From a virus, in the IMG/VR virus record IMGVR_UViG_3300047554_000573, positions 1 through 30,037 of that record: a stretch of DNA of 30,037 nucleotides; one strand, written 5' to 3'. Under the pieces are notes generated by a model. The model did not search any database. It saw only the letters and a list, made by a program, of their open reading frames with translations, and was not told the DNA's origin. A program made the position numbers and the translations under genes. Positions 1 through 7,265 of this stretch are shown here, in pieces. Positions within the stretch are counted from its first letter, which is position 1. Each line of letters starts with the position of its first letter.

Positions 1-5
1 GCCTG

Positions 6-41
6 TTCACGGTCTCCGAGTAGATGAGATATAATTCACTC
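6..41 (+). promoter_or_regulatory. Promoter of the first oxygenase gene, leaderless
   Basis: A perfect TATAAT lies at 30-35 and a weak TTCACG (-35) at 6-11. Exactly six bases separate the -10 from the ATG at 42, so transcription should start on that ATG. This spacing recurs at five other genes in the window. Confidence 0.55.
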
Positions 42-704
42 ATGAACGATCTAGCGCTTAAGCACTTTGAAACTGCAGGCCTGCATGCAGAAGAGATTTA
101 CCCAGGGATCTTTCTTGTACGTAACTTTCTCACAGAGGACGAGGTCAGCAAGCTGGAGATCCAGTTCGCAACAATGAACGAAGAAGACTGGCGAGTCTCT
201 TACACTGAAAGCTTGTACCGGTTCATCGAGGACCAGTACGGCGTGCGTACGTTTGAAGAAGCCAGGGCCCTCGGTCACCGGATCGATATCGACGGCGAGT
301 GGGTAGACAAGAATGCGATGATCCAAGATCCGGATCTGATGAGTACAATCAACGGACGGCTTGCTTCGATCTTTGTTCAGTTCCCGGAGCTCGAGCTTTG
401 CGGCGCGGGCTCGATCCAAAGACAGTACGAAGGCGTGCAGCTGAACTATCACATTGACAGCGAGTCAAACCCGTTAGTTGTTTATGCAGCTGTCATGTAC
501 GTGAACGGAGACTTCGAAGGCGGCGAGCTACACTTCCCACGAATTGATGTGAAGATAAAACCGGCAGCTCGGGATCTGATAATCTTTCCATCAGCTGATG
601 ACTACCTGCACGGCGTGCTTCCTGTAGAAGCGGGACCCACACGGTATGCCCTCCCAGCTTTCATCAACAAACGAACAACCGAGGAGAACACGGATGCCGC
701 TTAA
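42..704 (+). CDS. 2-oxoglutarate/Fe(II)-dependent dioxygenase, prolyl-hydroxylase-like (copy 1)
   Basis: 220 aa. The C-terminal half carries the double-stranded beta-helix signature: H137-x-D139, H190 (in LHGV) and R201 (in TRY), which would bind Fe(II) and the 2-oxoglutarate carboxylate. The Gly-Gly-Glu-Leu-His strand before the distal His is typical of prolyl-4-hydroxylase-like phage enzymes. Such enzymes hydroxylate proteins or small molecules; the substrate cannot be read from the sequence. An in-frame ATG at 24 would add six residues, but it lies over the -10 hexamer, so I prefer 42. The gene overlaps the next one, a clear paralogue, by 11 nt, which indicates tandem duplication and coupled translation. 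Confidence 0.85.
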   Translation: MNDLALKHFETAGLHAEEIYPGIFLVRNFLTEDEVSKLEIQFATMNEEDWRVSYTESLYRFIEDQYGVRTFEEARALGHRIDIDGEWVDKNAMIQDPDLMSTINGRLASIFVQFPELELCGAGSIQRQYEGVQLNYHIDSESNPLVVYAAVMYVNGDFEGGELHFPRIDVKIKPAARDLIIFPSADDYLHGVLPVEAGPTRYALPAFINKRTTEENTDAA

Positions 705-1392
705 CATTGCAGCTTTTAACGAAGCCGGATACGAAGTTAAGGAGCTAGCTTCAGAGATCTGGGAAGTTGAGAATTTCCTCAGCTCAGCGGACATCAAATT
801 AATCTTTGACTTCGTCGGAACTTTGACGGAGGAAGACTGGCTTGGCCACTACATGGACCACCTCCGCGATAAGGCAGAGGCAGAATTCGGGACTCGCGAC
901 ATCGAAACTCTTCAGAAGGAGGGCAAGATGGAGATTACTTTCGACTGGGCTGATAAGAACATCATGTTTCCTAATTCGGAAGTTATTGGTCGCGTCAACC
1001 AGGGAATCAACAACATCATCGCGTATGACCCAAATCTGTACTTCACAGGGGCTGGCACCATCCAACGTCAGTACGAGGGATCTGACCTCAAGGTCCACGT
1101 TGATAACCACGTAGATCCTCACGTCGCATATGCTGCTGTGATTTATTTGAACGACGACTACACGTATGGCGAGGTCATCTTCCCTGAGCAAGGCCTGGAG
1201 TTGAAACCAAAGCCTGGTTCGATGTTGATGTTCTCATCTGGAGAGACCCACCCTCATGGCGTCAATCCTCCTGGGCCTGGTCCTCTGCGTTACGTCCTCC
1301 CTTGTTTCATCAAGCAGCACGAGCTGCCCGAGGGATTCGTGCACCAACCAAGTGCGATGCACCTGAAGTACCAGACCACAAAAAAGTATTAA
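694..1392 (+). CDS. 2-oxoglutarate/Fe(II)-dependent dioxygenase (copy 2)
   Basis: 232 aa. This is a paralogue of the preceding gene, sharing a Gly-Ala-Gly-x-Ile-Gln-Arg-Gln-Tyr-Glu-Gly block followed by the first metal motif H135-x-D137, then H188 (in HPHG) and R199 (in LRY). The start at 694 is chosen because GAGGAGAA at 681-688 is a strong Shine-Dalgarno; a longer frame opens at 646 deep inside the upstream gene. All predicted Fe(II) and 2-oxoglutarate ligands are present, so both copies look active. The pair may act on different substrates. No terminator follows, but a new promoter begins within 10 nt of the stop. Confidence 0.85.
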   Translation: MPLNIAAFNEAGYEVKELASEIWEVENFLSSADIKLIFDFVGTLTEEDWLGHYMDHLRDKAEAEFGTRDIETLQKEGKMEITFDWADKNIMFPNSEVIGRVNQGINNIIAYDPNLYFTGAGTIQRQYEGSDLKVHVDNHVDPHVAYAAVIYLNDDYTYGEVIFPEQGLELKPKPGSMLMFSSGETHPHGVNPPGPGPLRYVLPCFIKQHELPEGFVHQPSAMHLKYQTTKKY

Positions 1393-1398
1393 AGTAAC

Positions 1399-1433
1399 TT
1401 GACATTCGGCGAGCGCCGTGTTACAGTTACTCC
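1399..1433 (+). promoter_or_regulatory. Consensus promoter giving a leaderless mRNA
   Basis: TTGACA 1399-1404, 17-bp spacer, TACAGT 1422-1427, then six bases and the ATG at 1434. There is no Shine-Dalgarno, in agreement with a leaderless start. Confidence 0.75.
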
Positions 1434-1658
1434 ATGGGAAAATTAAAAGTTACTTCTTCGGAAGCCATGCGCTGGGTTAACCAGGCAGTTGTCACTTTGA
1501 ATGACGGGCGTACGGTGCCCATCGGGTTCCTCTCCGATGACGAGGGGCCAGAGCTCGAGTCCTTGGTTGTCTACGGAGCGGGCGTGCCCGAATCGGTCGA
1601 GAACGAAATCAAGGACATCCTCGCGGAAGTCGGCGCGGATGCCAACAACGACTGGTAG
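1434..1658 (+). CDS. Unknown small protein
   Basis: 74 aa, family not recognised. The N-terminal half alternates short strands with a Thr-Val-Pro-Ile-Gly-Phe turn, and the C-terminal third is an acidic helix (ESVENEIKDILAEV). The start is fixed by the promoter at 1399-1427, which places +1 on this ATG. The 3' end overlaps the next gene by 20 nt, suggesting one small operon through 2445. Confidence 0.65.
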   Translation: MGKLKVTSSEAMRWVNQAVVTLNDGRTVPIGFLSDDEGPELESLVVYGAGVPESVENEIKDILAEVGADANNDW

Positions 1659-1920
1659 TTGCGGCGAGCCTTTCTGTGAGGTAGACTGTGAGCCGTTTGT
1701 CTGTAGGGACTGCGGCGAGAACACGCTACACATCGATGAGTACTACATGCTGACGGATGTGGTCTGGGACTCGATCTACAAGAAGCGGCGTGGAATGCTC
1801 TGCATCGGATGTGTCGAGCAACGGCTTGGTAGGAAGTTGGTGCCCGCGGACTTCGCGGATGTCCCTCTGAACTACTTCCCAACTTTTTCAAAACGGCTTG
1901 CCTCCAGACGGATCAGCTAA
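1639..1920 (+). CDS. Zinc-knuckle-like small protein, CxxC...CxxC
   Basis: 93 aa. It has CRDCG near residue 21 and a second pair in MLCIGCVEQRLGR about 35 residues later, a spacing expected for one structural zinc site. I recall the 'CIGC-x-E-x-R-L-G-R' ending from unnamed proteins in many actinophages; the function is unknown. The frame is open back to 1501, but the conserved part begins near 1650, and the ATG at 1639 has a GGAAG 10 nt upstream, so I use that. It overlaps the preceding gene by 20 nt. Confidence 0.7.
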   Translation: MPTTTGSCGEPFCEVDCEPFVCRDCGENTLHIDEYYMLTDVVWDSIYKKRRGMLCIGCVEQRLGRKLVPADFADVPLNYFPTFSKRLASRRIS

Positions 1921-1940
1921 ACTATTAACGAAAGAAACAA

Positions 1941-2123
1941 ATGTACGGATTTGAATACCAGGTGAAACCTTCAGCGGCGAGCTCCAACTTCGAACGGGTG
2001 ATCGTCTTTGCTGAGGATGTAACAGATGCTGAGAAGCAGCTTGCGGCTGTAACTTTCAACGGACACCCTTTGGTGAGCTGGACACTGAAAGAAAGTAAGA
2101 TGCTGCTTGCGACAAAGAATTAA
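1941..2123 (+). CDS. Unknown small protein
   Basis: 60 aa, not recognised. The sequence reads like a compact alpha/beta fold with a central VIVFAEDVTDAEKQL segment (strand then helix), a pattern common in small phage proteins. The leader ACGAAAGAAACAA before the ATG is a slightly altered form of the ribosome-binding block used by the 7.8-21.3 kb cassettes. The last 17 nt overlap the DUF1232 gene. Confidence 0.6.
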   Translation: MYGFEYQVKPSAASSNFERVIVFAEDVTDAEKQLAAVTFNGHPLVSWTLKESKMLLATKN

Positions 2124-2445
2124 AGACGGCCTGCGCCAGTACGTCGCGCAGTTCAAACGAGCCCCATGGTGGGTTAAGGTCATCGCGACTCTATGTATTG
2201 CTTATTTGGTTGTTCCGATCGATCCATTCGACGTACTGTTTCCTTGGCTCGCATTCAGTGATGACTTGTTCATTGCTGGTCTGCTTCTTAAACTTCTTCA
2301 CAAGTATGGGTCCATCCCAAGTGATGAGAAGCTAACGCCGGCAGAACTTCTAACGAAGATCCTCCCGCCTCGTCGGAAGAAAGCGTTCGACTCGCAGCTG
2401 AAAAACTTTTTAAAAAAGATCGGCATCAAACGGCAAGGTAGTTGA
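2107..2445 (+). CDS. DUF1232 (YkvA-like) membrane protein
   Basis: 112 aa. The segment from about residue 20 to 60 has the DUF1232 signature: a hydrophobic helix, then VPIDPFDVLFPWLAFSDDL, then another hydrophobic helix (Pro-x-Asp turn and Asp-Asp pair). Family members are small inner-membrane proteins of unknown role. A basic C-terminal tail (RRKKAF...LKKIGIKR) would stay in the cytoplasm. The start is TTG at 2107, inside the upstream gene; no ATG precedes the conserved region. The stop overlaps the -35 box of the next promoter. Confidence 0.75.
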   Translation: MRQRIKDGLRQYVAQFKRAPWWVKVIATLCIAYLVVPIDPFDVLFPWLAFSDDLFIAGLLLKLLHKYGSIPSDEKLTPAELLTKILPPRRKKAFDSQLKNFLKKIGIKRQGS

Positions 2446-2470
2446 CACAAACGCGGAAGCCTGCTACTAT
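2442..2470 (+). promoter_or_regulatory. Promoter of the 2499-3104 operon
   Basis: TTGACA 2442-2447, 17-bp spacer, TACTAT 2465-2470. It drives three overlapping small genes with a Shine-Dalgarno leader (AAGGAAAGGG at 2483-2492). Confidence 0.75.
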
Positions 2471-2498
2471 CGAGTTATCTACAAGGAAAGGGCTTCTT

Positions 2499-2678
2499 AT
2501 GGAGAAGTACACAATCACCATCGTCACAAGGTACGAAGTAGAACTACCGAACCTAGACGACGACACCCGTAAGTACATCTACGACAACTACGAGTCGGCA
2601 AGCTTGCCTGTCGAGTACCAAGACGCCGAGTACCTAGACGGAAGTATCACCTACGAAAAGAGCGAAGCCGATGACTAA
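2499..2678 (+). CDS. Unknown small acidic protein
   Basis: 59 aa, not recognised. It begins with a beta-strand rich MEKYTITIVTRYEVEL and continues acidic. An open frame reaches back to a TTG at 2442, but that codon is the -35 box, so the ATG at 2499, eight bases after AAGGAAAGGG, is the real start. It overlaps the next gene by 8 nt. Confidence 0.65.
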   Translation: MEKYTITIVTRYEVELPNLDDDTRKYIYDNYESASLPVEYQDAEYLDGSITYEKSEADD

Positions 2679-2871
2679 CAAACAACCATTCACTGTTTTA
2701 TCGGGCGAGTCATTCACGGTGTTCGCCACTAGTGCTGACGAAGCGCTAGCCAAGTACTACGTATCCCAAGGGCACGTAGACGAGAGTGAGTACGACGGCG
2801 AGCCGTTTGACTTCACGGACCTAGACAATGACGTCGAAGAATCAGAAACCATGACGGAAGTGATTAACTAA
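2671..2871 (+). CDS. Unknown small acidic protein
   Basis: 66 aa, not recognised. A 'FTVFATSADEALAKYYV' stretch (strand, then an Ala-rich helix) resembles the fold pattern of the 1941 gene product. The C-terminal half is strongly acidic. It is the middle gene of a three-gene overlapping operon and shares one nucleotide with the next start (TAATG). Confidence 0.6.
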   Translation: MTNKQPFTVLSGESFTVFATSADEALAKYYVSQGHVDESEYDGEPFDFTDLDNDVEESETMTEVIN

Positions 2872-3104
2872 TGGAAACCAAATTTGACCCAAAGAAGTAC
2901 ATCGAGAAGGAATACGGTTCCATCGTCGGTGCCAAGATTATCGGCGTGCGACCGCTGACGGCAAGCGAACTCGCTGACATGGGGTGGGACGACTCGTACG
3001 ATGTCGGATTCGTCATCCTTCTTGATAACGGGCAAGCACTCATCCCATCGATGGACCCAGAAGGTAACGGTGCTGGTCACGTGTTTGTGGAGCGTTGGAA
3101 GTAA
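2871..3104 (+). CDS. Unknown small protein
   Basis: 77 aa, not recognised. It has a Val-Gly-Ala-Lys-Ile-Ile-Gly-Val-Arg-Pro-Leu-Thr segment and two predicted strands (VGFVILLDNG, ALIPSMDPEG), consistent with a small beta-rich domain. It is the last gene before a strong terminator at 3131. Confidence 0.6.
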   Translation: METKFDPKKYIEKEYGSIVGAKIIGVRPLTASELADMGWDDSYDVGFVILLDNGQALIPSMDPEGNGAGHVFVERWK

Positions 3105-3130
3105 CTAGTCAACGGATCCCATCAAAGCTT

Positions 3131-3163
3131 CCTACGAATTCGTTCGTGGGAAGTTTTTTTTTT
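3131..3163 (+). terminator. Intrinsic terminator after the 2499-3104 operon
   Basis: Stem CCTACGAA / TTCGTGGG (one G-U pair) around a TTCG tetraloop, followed after AAG by an 11-T run. Confidence 0.85.
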
Positions 3164-3243
3164 TAAGCGGATCGATCACCGGACCTGGCATCAACGAACT
3201 TCCAACGAATCACTATTTATTAACTACAGTACGATTAGATTCC
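3164..3243. repeat. Spacer with GATCGATC and an inverted copy of the 13-bp element
   Basis: GATCGATC at 3170-3177 is followed by CCGGACCTGG. A perfect AACTTCCAACGAA at 3197-3209 is the reverse complement of the recurrent TTCGTTGGAAGTT. TACAGT or TACGAT near 3225-3235 may be the -10 for the 3244 gene, but I see no good -35. Confidence 0.6.
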
Positions 3244-3531
3244 ATGAGAGCAATTGAACTCCACTTAATAGAGAACGAAGTCGACGCTGGTATGGCCATA
3301 GTGGCTGGACTAGTTACCCCTGAAGATCTAGCTGACATTGAATGCATAAGCTGCACTGAAGAAGTAGGTCAGTCGAGTGGTTCGTTCTACTCATATCTAA
3401 TAGGCCTTGATGAGACGTCTCAATGGATAGTGTGCCTGGACTGCGCTCAGGATGCGATCAGTGCTGTACCTGTAAGTCCATTCTTAGATGAGGATCTGGA
3501 TCCCCTAACTTTTGACGAAGACGATGACTAG
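3244..3531 (+). CDS. Small protein with two CxxC pairs
   Basis: 95 aa, family not recognised. Two Cys pairs (CISC near residue 36, CLDC about 27 residues later) suggest one zinc site. The C-terminus is a string of Asp and Glu. No Shine-Dalgarno precedes the ATG and a possible -10 ends only 8 nt upstream, so this may be another nearly leaderless gene. The stop abuts a 12-bp palindrome, CTGATCGATCAG, at 3535-3546. Confidence 0.65.
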   Translation: MRAIELHLIENEVDAGMAIVAGLVTPEDLADIECISCTEEVGQSSGSFYSYLIGLDETSQWIVCLDCAQDAISAVPVSPFLDEDLDPLTFDEDDD

Positions 3532-3573
3532 CTGCTGATCGATCAGTGCCCGGGAAAATAAAACAAAAAAATC

Positions 3574-3636
3574 TTTGTTGGAAGACTTGCGCTTTTGTCG
3601 CGACTTCGTGTAAAGTGGCTCTTGTCGGGAAAACGA
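3574..3636 (+). promoter_or_regulatory. Promoter of the ATPase operon with a 5' hairpin leader
   Basis: A diverged 13-bp element (TTTGTTGGAAG, 3574-3584) precedes TTGCGC 3587-3592, an 18-bp spacer and TAAAGT 3611-3616. The expected +1 is about 3623, where the hairpin TGTCG-GGAAAA-CGACA begins. Confidence 0.6.
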
Positions 3637-3662
3637 CACTCAACTACTGGAAAGGCACGAAA

Positions 3663-4169
3663 GTGAACCCAACAACATTCGGGGAAGTATCTTCCGAAAT
3701 TGCTGACGCACTTGCCACTTCGCACGAAGAGGTAAGCAACAAGCCTCGCCTAATGGGAATGGGCATTTATTTAGAGGCGCACGCAACTAACTCATACGCA
3801 CGAACCACCCAAGTTCTGATTACCCCAAGTGGTAAAAACGAAAAGGGCGAAGTCGTAAGTATGGCTGTTATCTATCGCACCATTAGTAGTTTCACACCTC
3901 GCGCTCAATGGCGCACTAACTTTGTTCGCACTCCGAAAGAGTTTGACGCTATGTCGCCTATTGACAAGGCTGTCGAACTTGGTTCGCGTGCGAGCGAAAT
4001 CACTGCGCGTATGTTCCCAGAGGGATTTACACCACGACCACGACCAATCGTGTTCGAACTAACTGATGTTGATTTCACTGACATTAGTGCTTGGAAAGCA
4101 CCTGCGTCTGCGTTGCGCCGAATTACCAAAGCGCGCGCCGAAGTTGGCTACCCAGAAAACCTTTACTAG
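3663..4169 (+). CDS. Unknown protein upstream of the MoxR-type ATPase
   Basis: 168 aa, not recognised. The frame is open from 3546, but that part covers the promoter and leader, so I use the GTG at 3663, which follows GGAAAGG with 7 nt spacing. The protein is soluble, with a Pro-Arg-rich stretch (FTPRPRPIVFEL) before a C-terminal helix. Only 27 nt separate it from the ATPase gene, and both end before one terminator, so it probably works with the ATPase. GATC is absent, as in the rest of the cassette genes. Confidence 0.65.
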   Translation: MNPTTFGEVSSEIADALATSHEEVSNKPRLMGMGIYLEAHATNSYARTTQVLITPSGKNEKGEVVSMAVIYRTISSFTPRAQWRTNFVRTPKEFDAMSPIDKAVELGSRASEITARMFPEGFTPRPRPIVFELTDVDFTDISAWKAPASALRRITKARAEVGYPENLY

Positions 4170-4196
4170 GGAAATCGAAAAGGACGGAAAACTAAA

Positions 4197-5213
4197 ATGA
4201 CTATCGAAACCAAAACCCACGAAGAAGTCGTGGACGCAATTTACCCAGAACTCACCTCGCTAATTTTCGGCGTTGCTGTTCAGGGTGAAGATGAAACCAA
4301 AGTTCCTGCTGGTCTATCTTCGCTAATGCCGAAAAGTGGACGCGCAAATCTTCGCGCTAAGATTGGAACTGGAACTCCAAAACCAAAGGCAAAGGCAACT
4401 GTGAGCGTAGAAACTATTGAGGGTGCTGAGAAGTATCAGCGTCCGAATGGCGACTTTTATTTCTCTCGCTCTTGGGGCGACCATTCAGATGTCGAGGTTC
4501 TTCGCAAAGCACGCTCAAACAATCAGTATGTCCTTTTGTATGGTGCGCCCGGAACTGGCAAAACTGCTCTCGTTGAGGGCGCGTTCCCAGATGAACTTTA
4601 CACAATCTTGGGTTCAGGCGACACCGAACTTTCGGACTTCATTGGTGGCTATGTCCAAACTCCAAGTGGTGCTTTCGAATGGGTGGACGGCGTTTTGGTC
4701 AAGTCTGCCGAAGAGGGCAAAGTTCTTTTGATTGACGAGATTGGTCTGATTGACCCAAAGGTTCTTTCGGCTGTCTATGGTCTTATGGACGGACGCAAAG
4801 AAATCGTAATCACTGCGAACCCAGAGCGCGGAACTGTAAAAGCAAAGGACGGCTTTTATGTGATTGGCGCGACAAACCCCAATGCGCCCGGAGTTCGCCT
4901 AAGCGAGGCGTTGCTCTCACGCTTTTCCATTCAGGCAGAAATGACTACTGACTGGGCATTGGCAAAGAAGTTGGGCGTTCCTGCGTCTGCTGTTTCAGTT
5001 GCCCAGAACCTCGCGAAAAAGCAAGCGAATGGCGAAACTTCTTGGTCGCCACAAATGCGCGAACTGTTGGCATACAAGTCAATCAGCGAAGTGTTTGGAA
5101 CTAAGTTCGCAATCTCAAACTTGCTCGCGAGTGCGCCAGAACTTGACCGCCCAGTTGTGGCAGATGTTTTCACTCGCGTCTTTGGTGAAGAATGTCGTCC
5201 TGCGAAGATTTAG
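4197..5213 (+). CDS. MoxR/CobS-type AAA+ ATPase
   Basis: 338 aa. Walker A GAPGTGKT at 116-123, Walker B LLIDE at 177-181, sensor 1 Asn in GATNPNAPG near 227, and an arginine-finger SRF at 241-243. A long linker rich in Lys, Pro and Ala precedes the ATPase core. MoxR ATPases remodel protein complexes and usually pair with a von Willebrand A partner; CobS-like versions occur in many phages. The partner is the gene at 5457. RBS AAGGACGG. The stop is followed within 25 nt by a terminator, so the partner is transcribed separately. Confidence 0.88.
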   Translation: MTIETKTHEEVVDAIYPELTSLIFGVAVQGEDETKVPAGLSSLMPKSGRANLRAKIGTGTPKPKAKATVSVETIEGAEKYQRPNGDFYFSRSWGDHSDVEVLRKARSNNQYVLLYGAPGTGKTALVEGAFPDELYTILGSGDTELSDFIGGYVQTPSGAFEWVDGVLVKSAEEGKVLLIDEIGLIDPKVLSAVYGLMDGRKEIVITANPERGTVKAKDGFYVIGATNPNAPGVRLSEALLSRFSIQAEMTTDWALAKKLGVPASAVSVAQNLAKKQANGETSWSPQMRELLAYKSISEVFGTKFAISNLLASAPELDRPVVADVFTRVFGEECRPAKI

Positions 5214-5236
5214 TTTCCGTCCGAAACTGAAAAGCG

Positions 5237-5269
5237 AAGTGCCAGAGAAATCTGGCACTTTTGCTTTTT
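5237..5269 (+). terminator. Intrinsic terminator after the ATPase gene
   Basis: A perfect 9-bp stem, AAGTGCCAG / CTGGCACTT, with a 6-nt loop, followed by TTGCTTTTTC. Confidence 0.9.
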
Positions 5270-5456
5270 CGGGGATAGTGCGTTTCGATCGTCTGCAGCT
5301 TTGCCACTGATCGATCACTGCCCGGGAAAAGCTCCCGGGAACTTATGGCCGGAAATAGCTGCGCCAGGATCACTGGATTTTTTCTGCGAATGGGGGTTGC
5401 GCGACAATCGAAAAGTGCTATCCTAGATAGGTAATCAGTTTTGGAAAGGACTGGAA
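5270..5456. promoter_or_regulatory. Palindrome-rich spacer and promoter of the vWA gene
   Basis: GATCGATC at 5309-5316, two CCCGGG sites that form a small hairpin around AAAAGCT (5322-5340), then TTGCGC 5397-5402, a 16-bp spacer and TATCCT 5419-5424. The leader ends in TTTTGGAAAGGACTGGAA before the ATG; CAGT/ACTG in it can pair and enclose the ribosome-binding site. Confidence 0.55.
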
Positions 5457-7247
5457 ATGACACACTTCACACCTAACTCGCGCCTCGCAACTCGCGCTAG
5501 TTTCACTCCCTCGGAATGGTTGGCAACCTGCGCCCAGATTGGCAAGGTCGCGAATGATTGGGCTGGTCGTAATGACTTGGCTGTCTATGCTGGTGAGGAC
5601 GCTGGTATGGGTCAAGCGATTGCTTGCTTTATTGGCTCTACTGCTGAAATCGAAATCAACTTGGCTGGTGCGTTTGGAAACGCGACCACGCCAGAAATGG
5701 TTGGCGACTTCACACTTCGCGAAACTCAATACGATTGGGCAGAACCAACTGGCGTGATTTATCACGAGGCTCTTCACGCTCGCTCTTCTGACAAGTGGGA
5801 TTACTCGCTCTTCGAAGTTGAGCATAAGGCTGGAAACCAAAATGTTCTTGACGCTTTTTGGTTGCTAGAAGAAAGTCGCATTGAGCGCATTGGCGTTTTG
5901 ATTTACCCAAAGAATAGGCTCTTCCTGCGTGCGTCTGCTCTTGGTCTTGCTCTTGGTGAGATTGACGAAGAGGGATTGGCAAAGGTGAGCGAGGTTCGCG
6001 TAATGGCGCAAATGGCTGGACTTGCTCTCGCTCGCGTGGACGCTGGCGTTCTTGGTCTGGCAGATGTTCAGAAGATTTACGAGCGTGCGCTTGATGTTCT
6101 TGGCGAAGAGTTGTTTGAGAACTTGCGTTCTGTTTGGGTGCGTTTCCACGCTCTTCCAAATGGCGCGACTGTCGCTGGTCTTGACTTGGCTCGCGAGTGG
6201 GTGGACTTGCTACGCGAGGCTGACCCAGAGGGCGAAAATGGTGAGGGTGCTGGAATGGCTTTCGTTCTCGCAACCAAAGGCGACTTGGAAGAAGACGCTG
6301 GTGGAACTGCGATTGCTGTTTCGATTGACCTGACTGACCAACAGATTGGCGAAGAGTGGGCAGAAGAGGCAAAGGGTCGCGCAAGCCAGAGCAAGAAGAA
6401 GAGCGAAGAGCGCAAGGTCGCTGAAATGATTTTCGACAAGCGCGAAGAGGGTTCTACTGGAACTAAGTCGCGTTCAGCACTTCGCGAAAAGCGTGCGCCA
6501 CAACCAACTGAGCGTGCGAGTGCTGTGAAGATTGCTGAGATGTTGGACAAGGCGAAGTATCGTGAGCGTTCAGTCCACACTCGCAAAACTCACGAACCAC
6601 TTGGCAAACTCAATACTCGCAACGCTGTTCAGAATAGTGCTATGAAGTCAATGGGATTGCGTGGCGAACTTCCTGCTTGGAAGTCGAAGTCGCGCAAACA
6701 CACTGACGACCCAACGCTGACCATTGGCGTAATGGTGGACATTTCAGGTTCTATGGGTTCGGCTATGGACGCTATGGCGACAACTGCTTGGGTGCTTGGC
6801 GAGGCTGGTCGTAGGGTTCAGGCGAAAACCGCTATGGTCTATTTCGGTGAAGATGTTTTCGCGACACTCAAAGTCGGGCAGAAGTTGGAAGAGGTTTCGG
6901 TCTGGTCTGCGCCTGACGGAACTGAGGTCTTTGATAAAGGGTTCTCGGCTCTCAATGGTGCGCTCGGTCTGACCTACTCGGACGGCGTGCGTTTGTTGGT
7001 TGTCGTATCGGACGGAAACTACACTCCGAAAGAAACCGCCAACGCGAAACGGATTGTGAAAGAGTGCGAACAGGCTGGCGTGGCTGTGCTGTTCATTACT
7101 CCAAAGGATTGCTACGGAACTGGCGCGGAAGACATTACGCGCGGAACTCACGCGGTTCACCTAAACGGAATGGCTGTCGAAAGTATCGCGCTGGAAATCG
7201 GCAAGTCTGCGTCTGACGCTCTCGCGAAAATCGGGGGTGGCGTGTAA
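5457..7247 (+). CDS. von Willebrand A protein with N-terminal HExxH motif, MoxR partner
   Basis: 596 aa. The N-terminal third contains HEALH at 103-107 with a following acidic helix (LLEESRIE), the layout of a zinc metallopeptidase. The middle (about 300-380) is charged and probably a flexible linker. The C-terminal vWA domain has the MIDAS motif D428-x-S-G-S432 and a VVVSDG strand near 515-520. It resembles CobT-like and VWA-metallopeptidase proteins. With the upstream AAA+ ATPase it should form a MoxR-vWA machine; the target is unknown. It has its own promoter and ends in a twin-hairpin 3' region. By eye its 1.8 kb contain no GATC. Confidence 0.8.
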   Translation: MTHFTPNSRLATRASFTPSEWLATCAQIGKVANDWAGRNDLAVYAGEDAGMGQAIACFIGSTAEIEINLAGAFGNATTPEMVGDFTLRETQYDWAEPTGVIYHEALHARSSDKWDYSLFEVEHKAGNQNVLDAFWLLEESRIERIGVLIYPKNRLFLRASALGLALGEIDEEGLAKVSEVRVMAQMAGLALARVDAGVLGLADVQKIYERALDVLGEELFENLRSVWVRFHALPNGATVAGLDLAREWVDLLREADPEGENGEGAGMAFVLATKGDLEEDAGGTAIAVSIDLTDQQIGEEWAEEAKGRASQSKKKSEERKVAEMIFDKREEGSTGTKSRSALREKRAPQPTERASAVKIAEMLDKAKYRERSVHTRKTHEPLGKLNTRNAVQNSAMKSMGLRGELPAWKSKSRKHTDDPTLTIGVMVDISGSMGSAMDAMATTAWVLGEAGRRVQAKTAMVYFGEDVFATLKVGQKLEEVSVWSAPDGTEVFDKGFSALNGALGLTYSDGVRLLVVVSDGNYTPKETANAKRIVKECEQAGVAVLFITPKDCYGTGAEDITRGTHAVHLNGMAVESIALEIGKSASDALAKIGGGV

Positions 7248-7265
7248 GTCGGCGTGCCTAAGAAG

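Noticed and set aside
1501-1638. N-terminal extension of the CxxC protein back to 1501
   Set aside because: The extension (Ser, Arg and Thr rich) is an out-of-frame reading of the 1434 gene; only the part from 1639 looks like protein.
3115-3140. GGATCC, AAGCTT and GAATTC within 26 bp, resembling a cloning polylinker
   Set aside because: The sites are unevenly spaced, GAATTC is part of a natural terminator stem, and other spacers are equally rich in palindromes, so vector sequence is unlikely.
3546-3662. Longer start for the protein upstream of the ATPase
   Set aside because: This part contains a promoter, predicted +1 and 5' hairpin; the GTG at 3663 has a proper Shine-Dalgarno.
5710-6384. 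224-codon minus-strand frame opposite the vWA gene
   Set aside because: It is rich in Gln, Arg and Ser, as expected for the antisense of a Leu/Ala/Glu gene, has no promoter or ribosome-binding site, and the plus-strand frame has clear domains.
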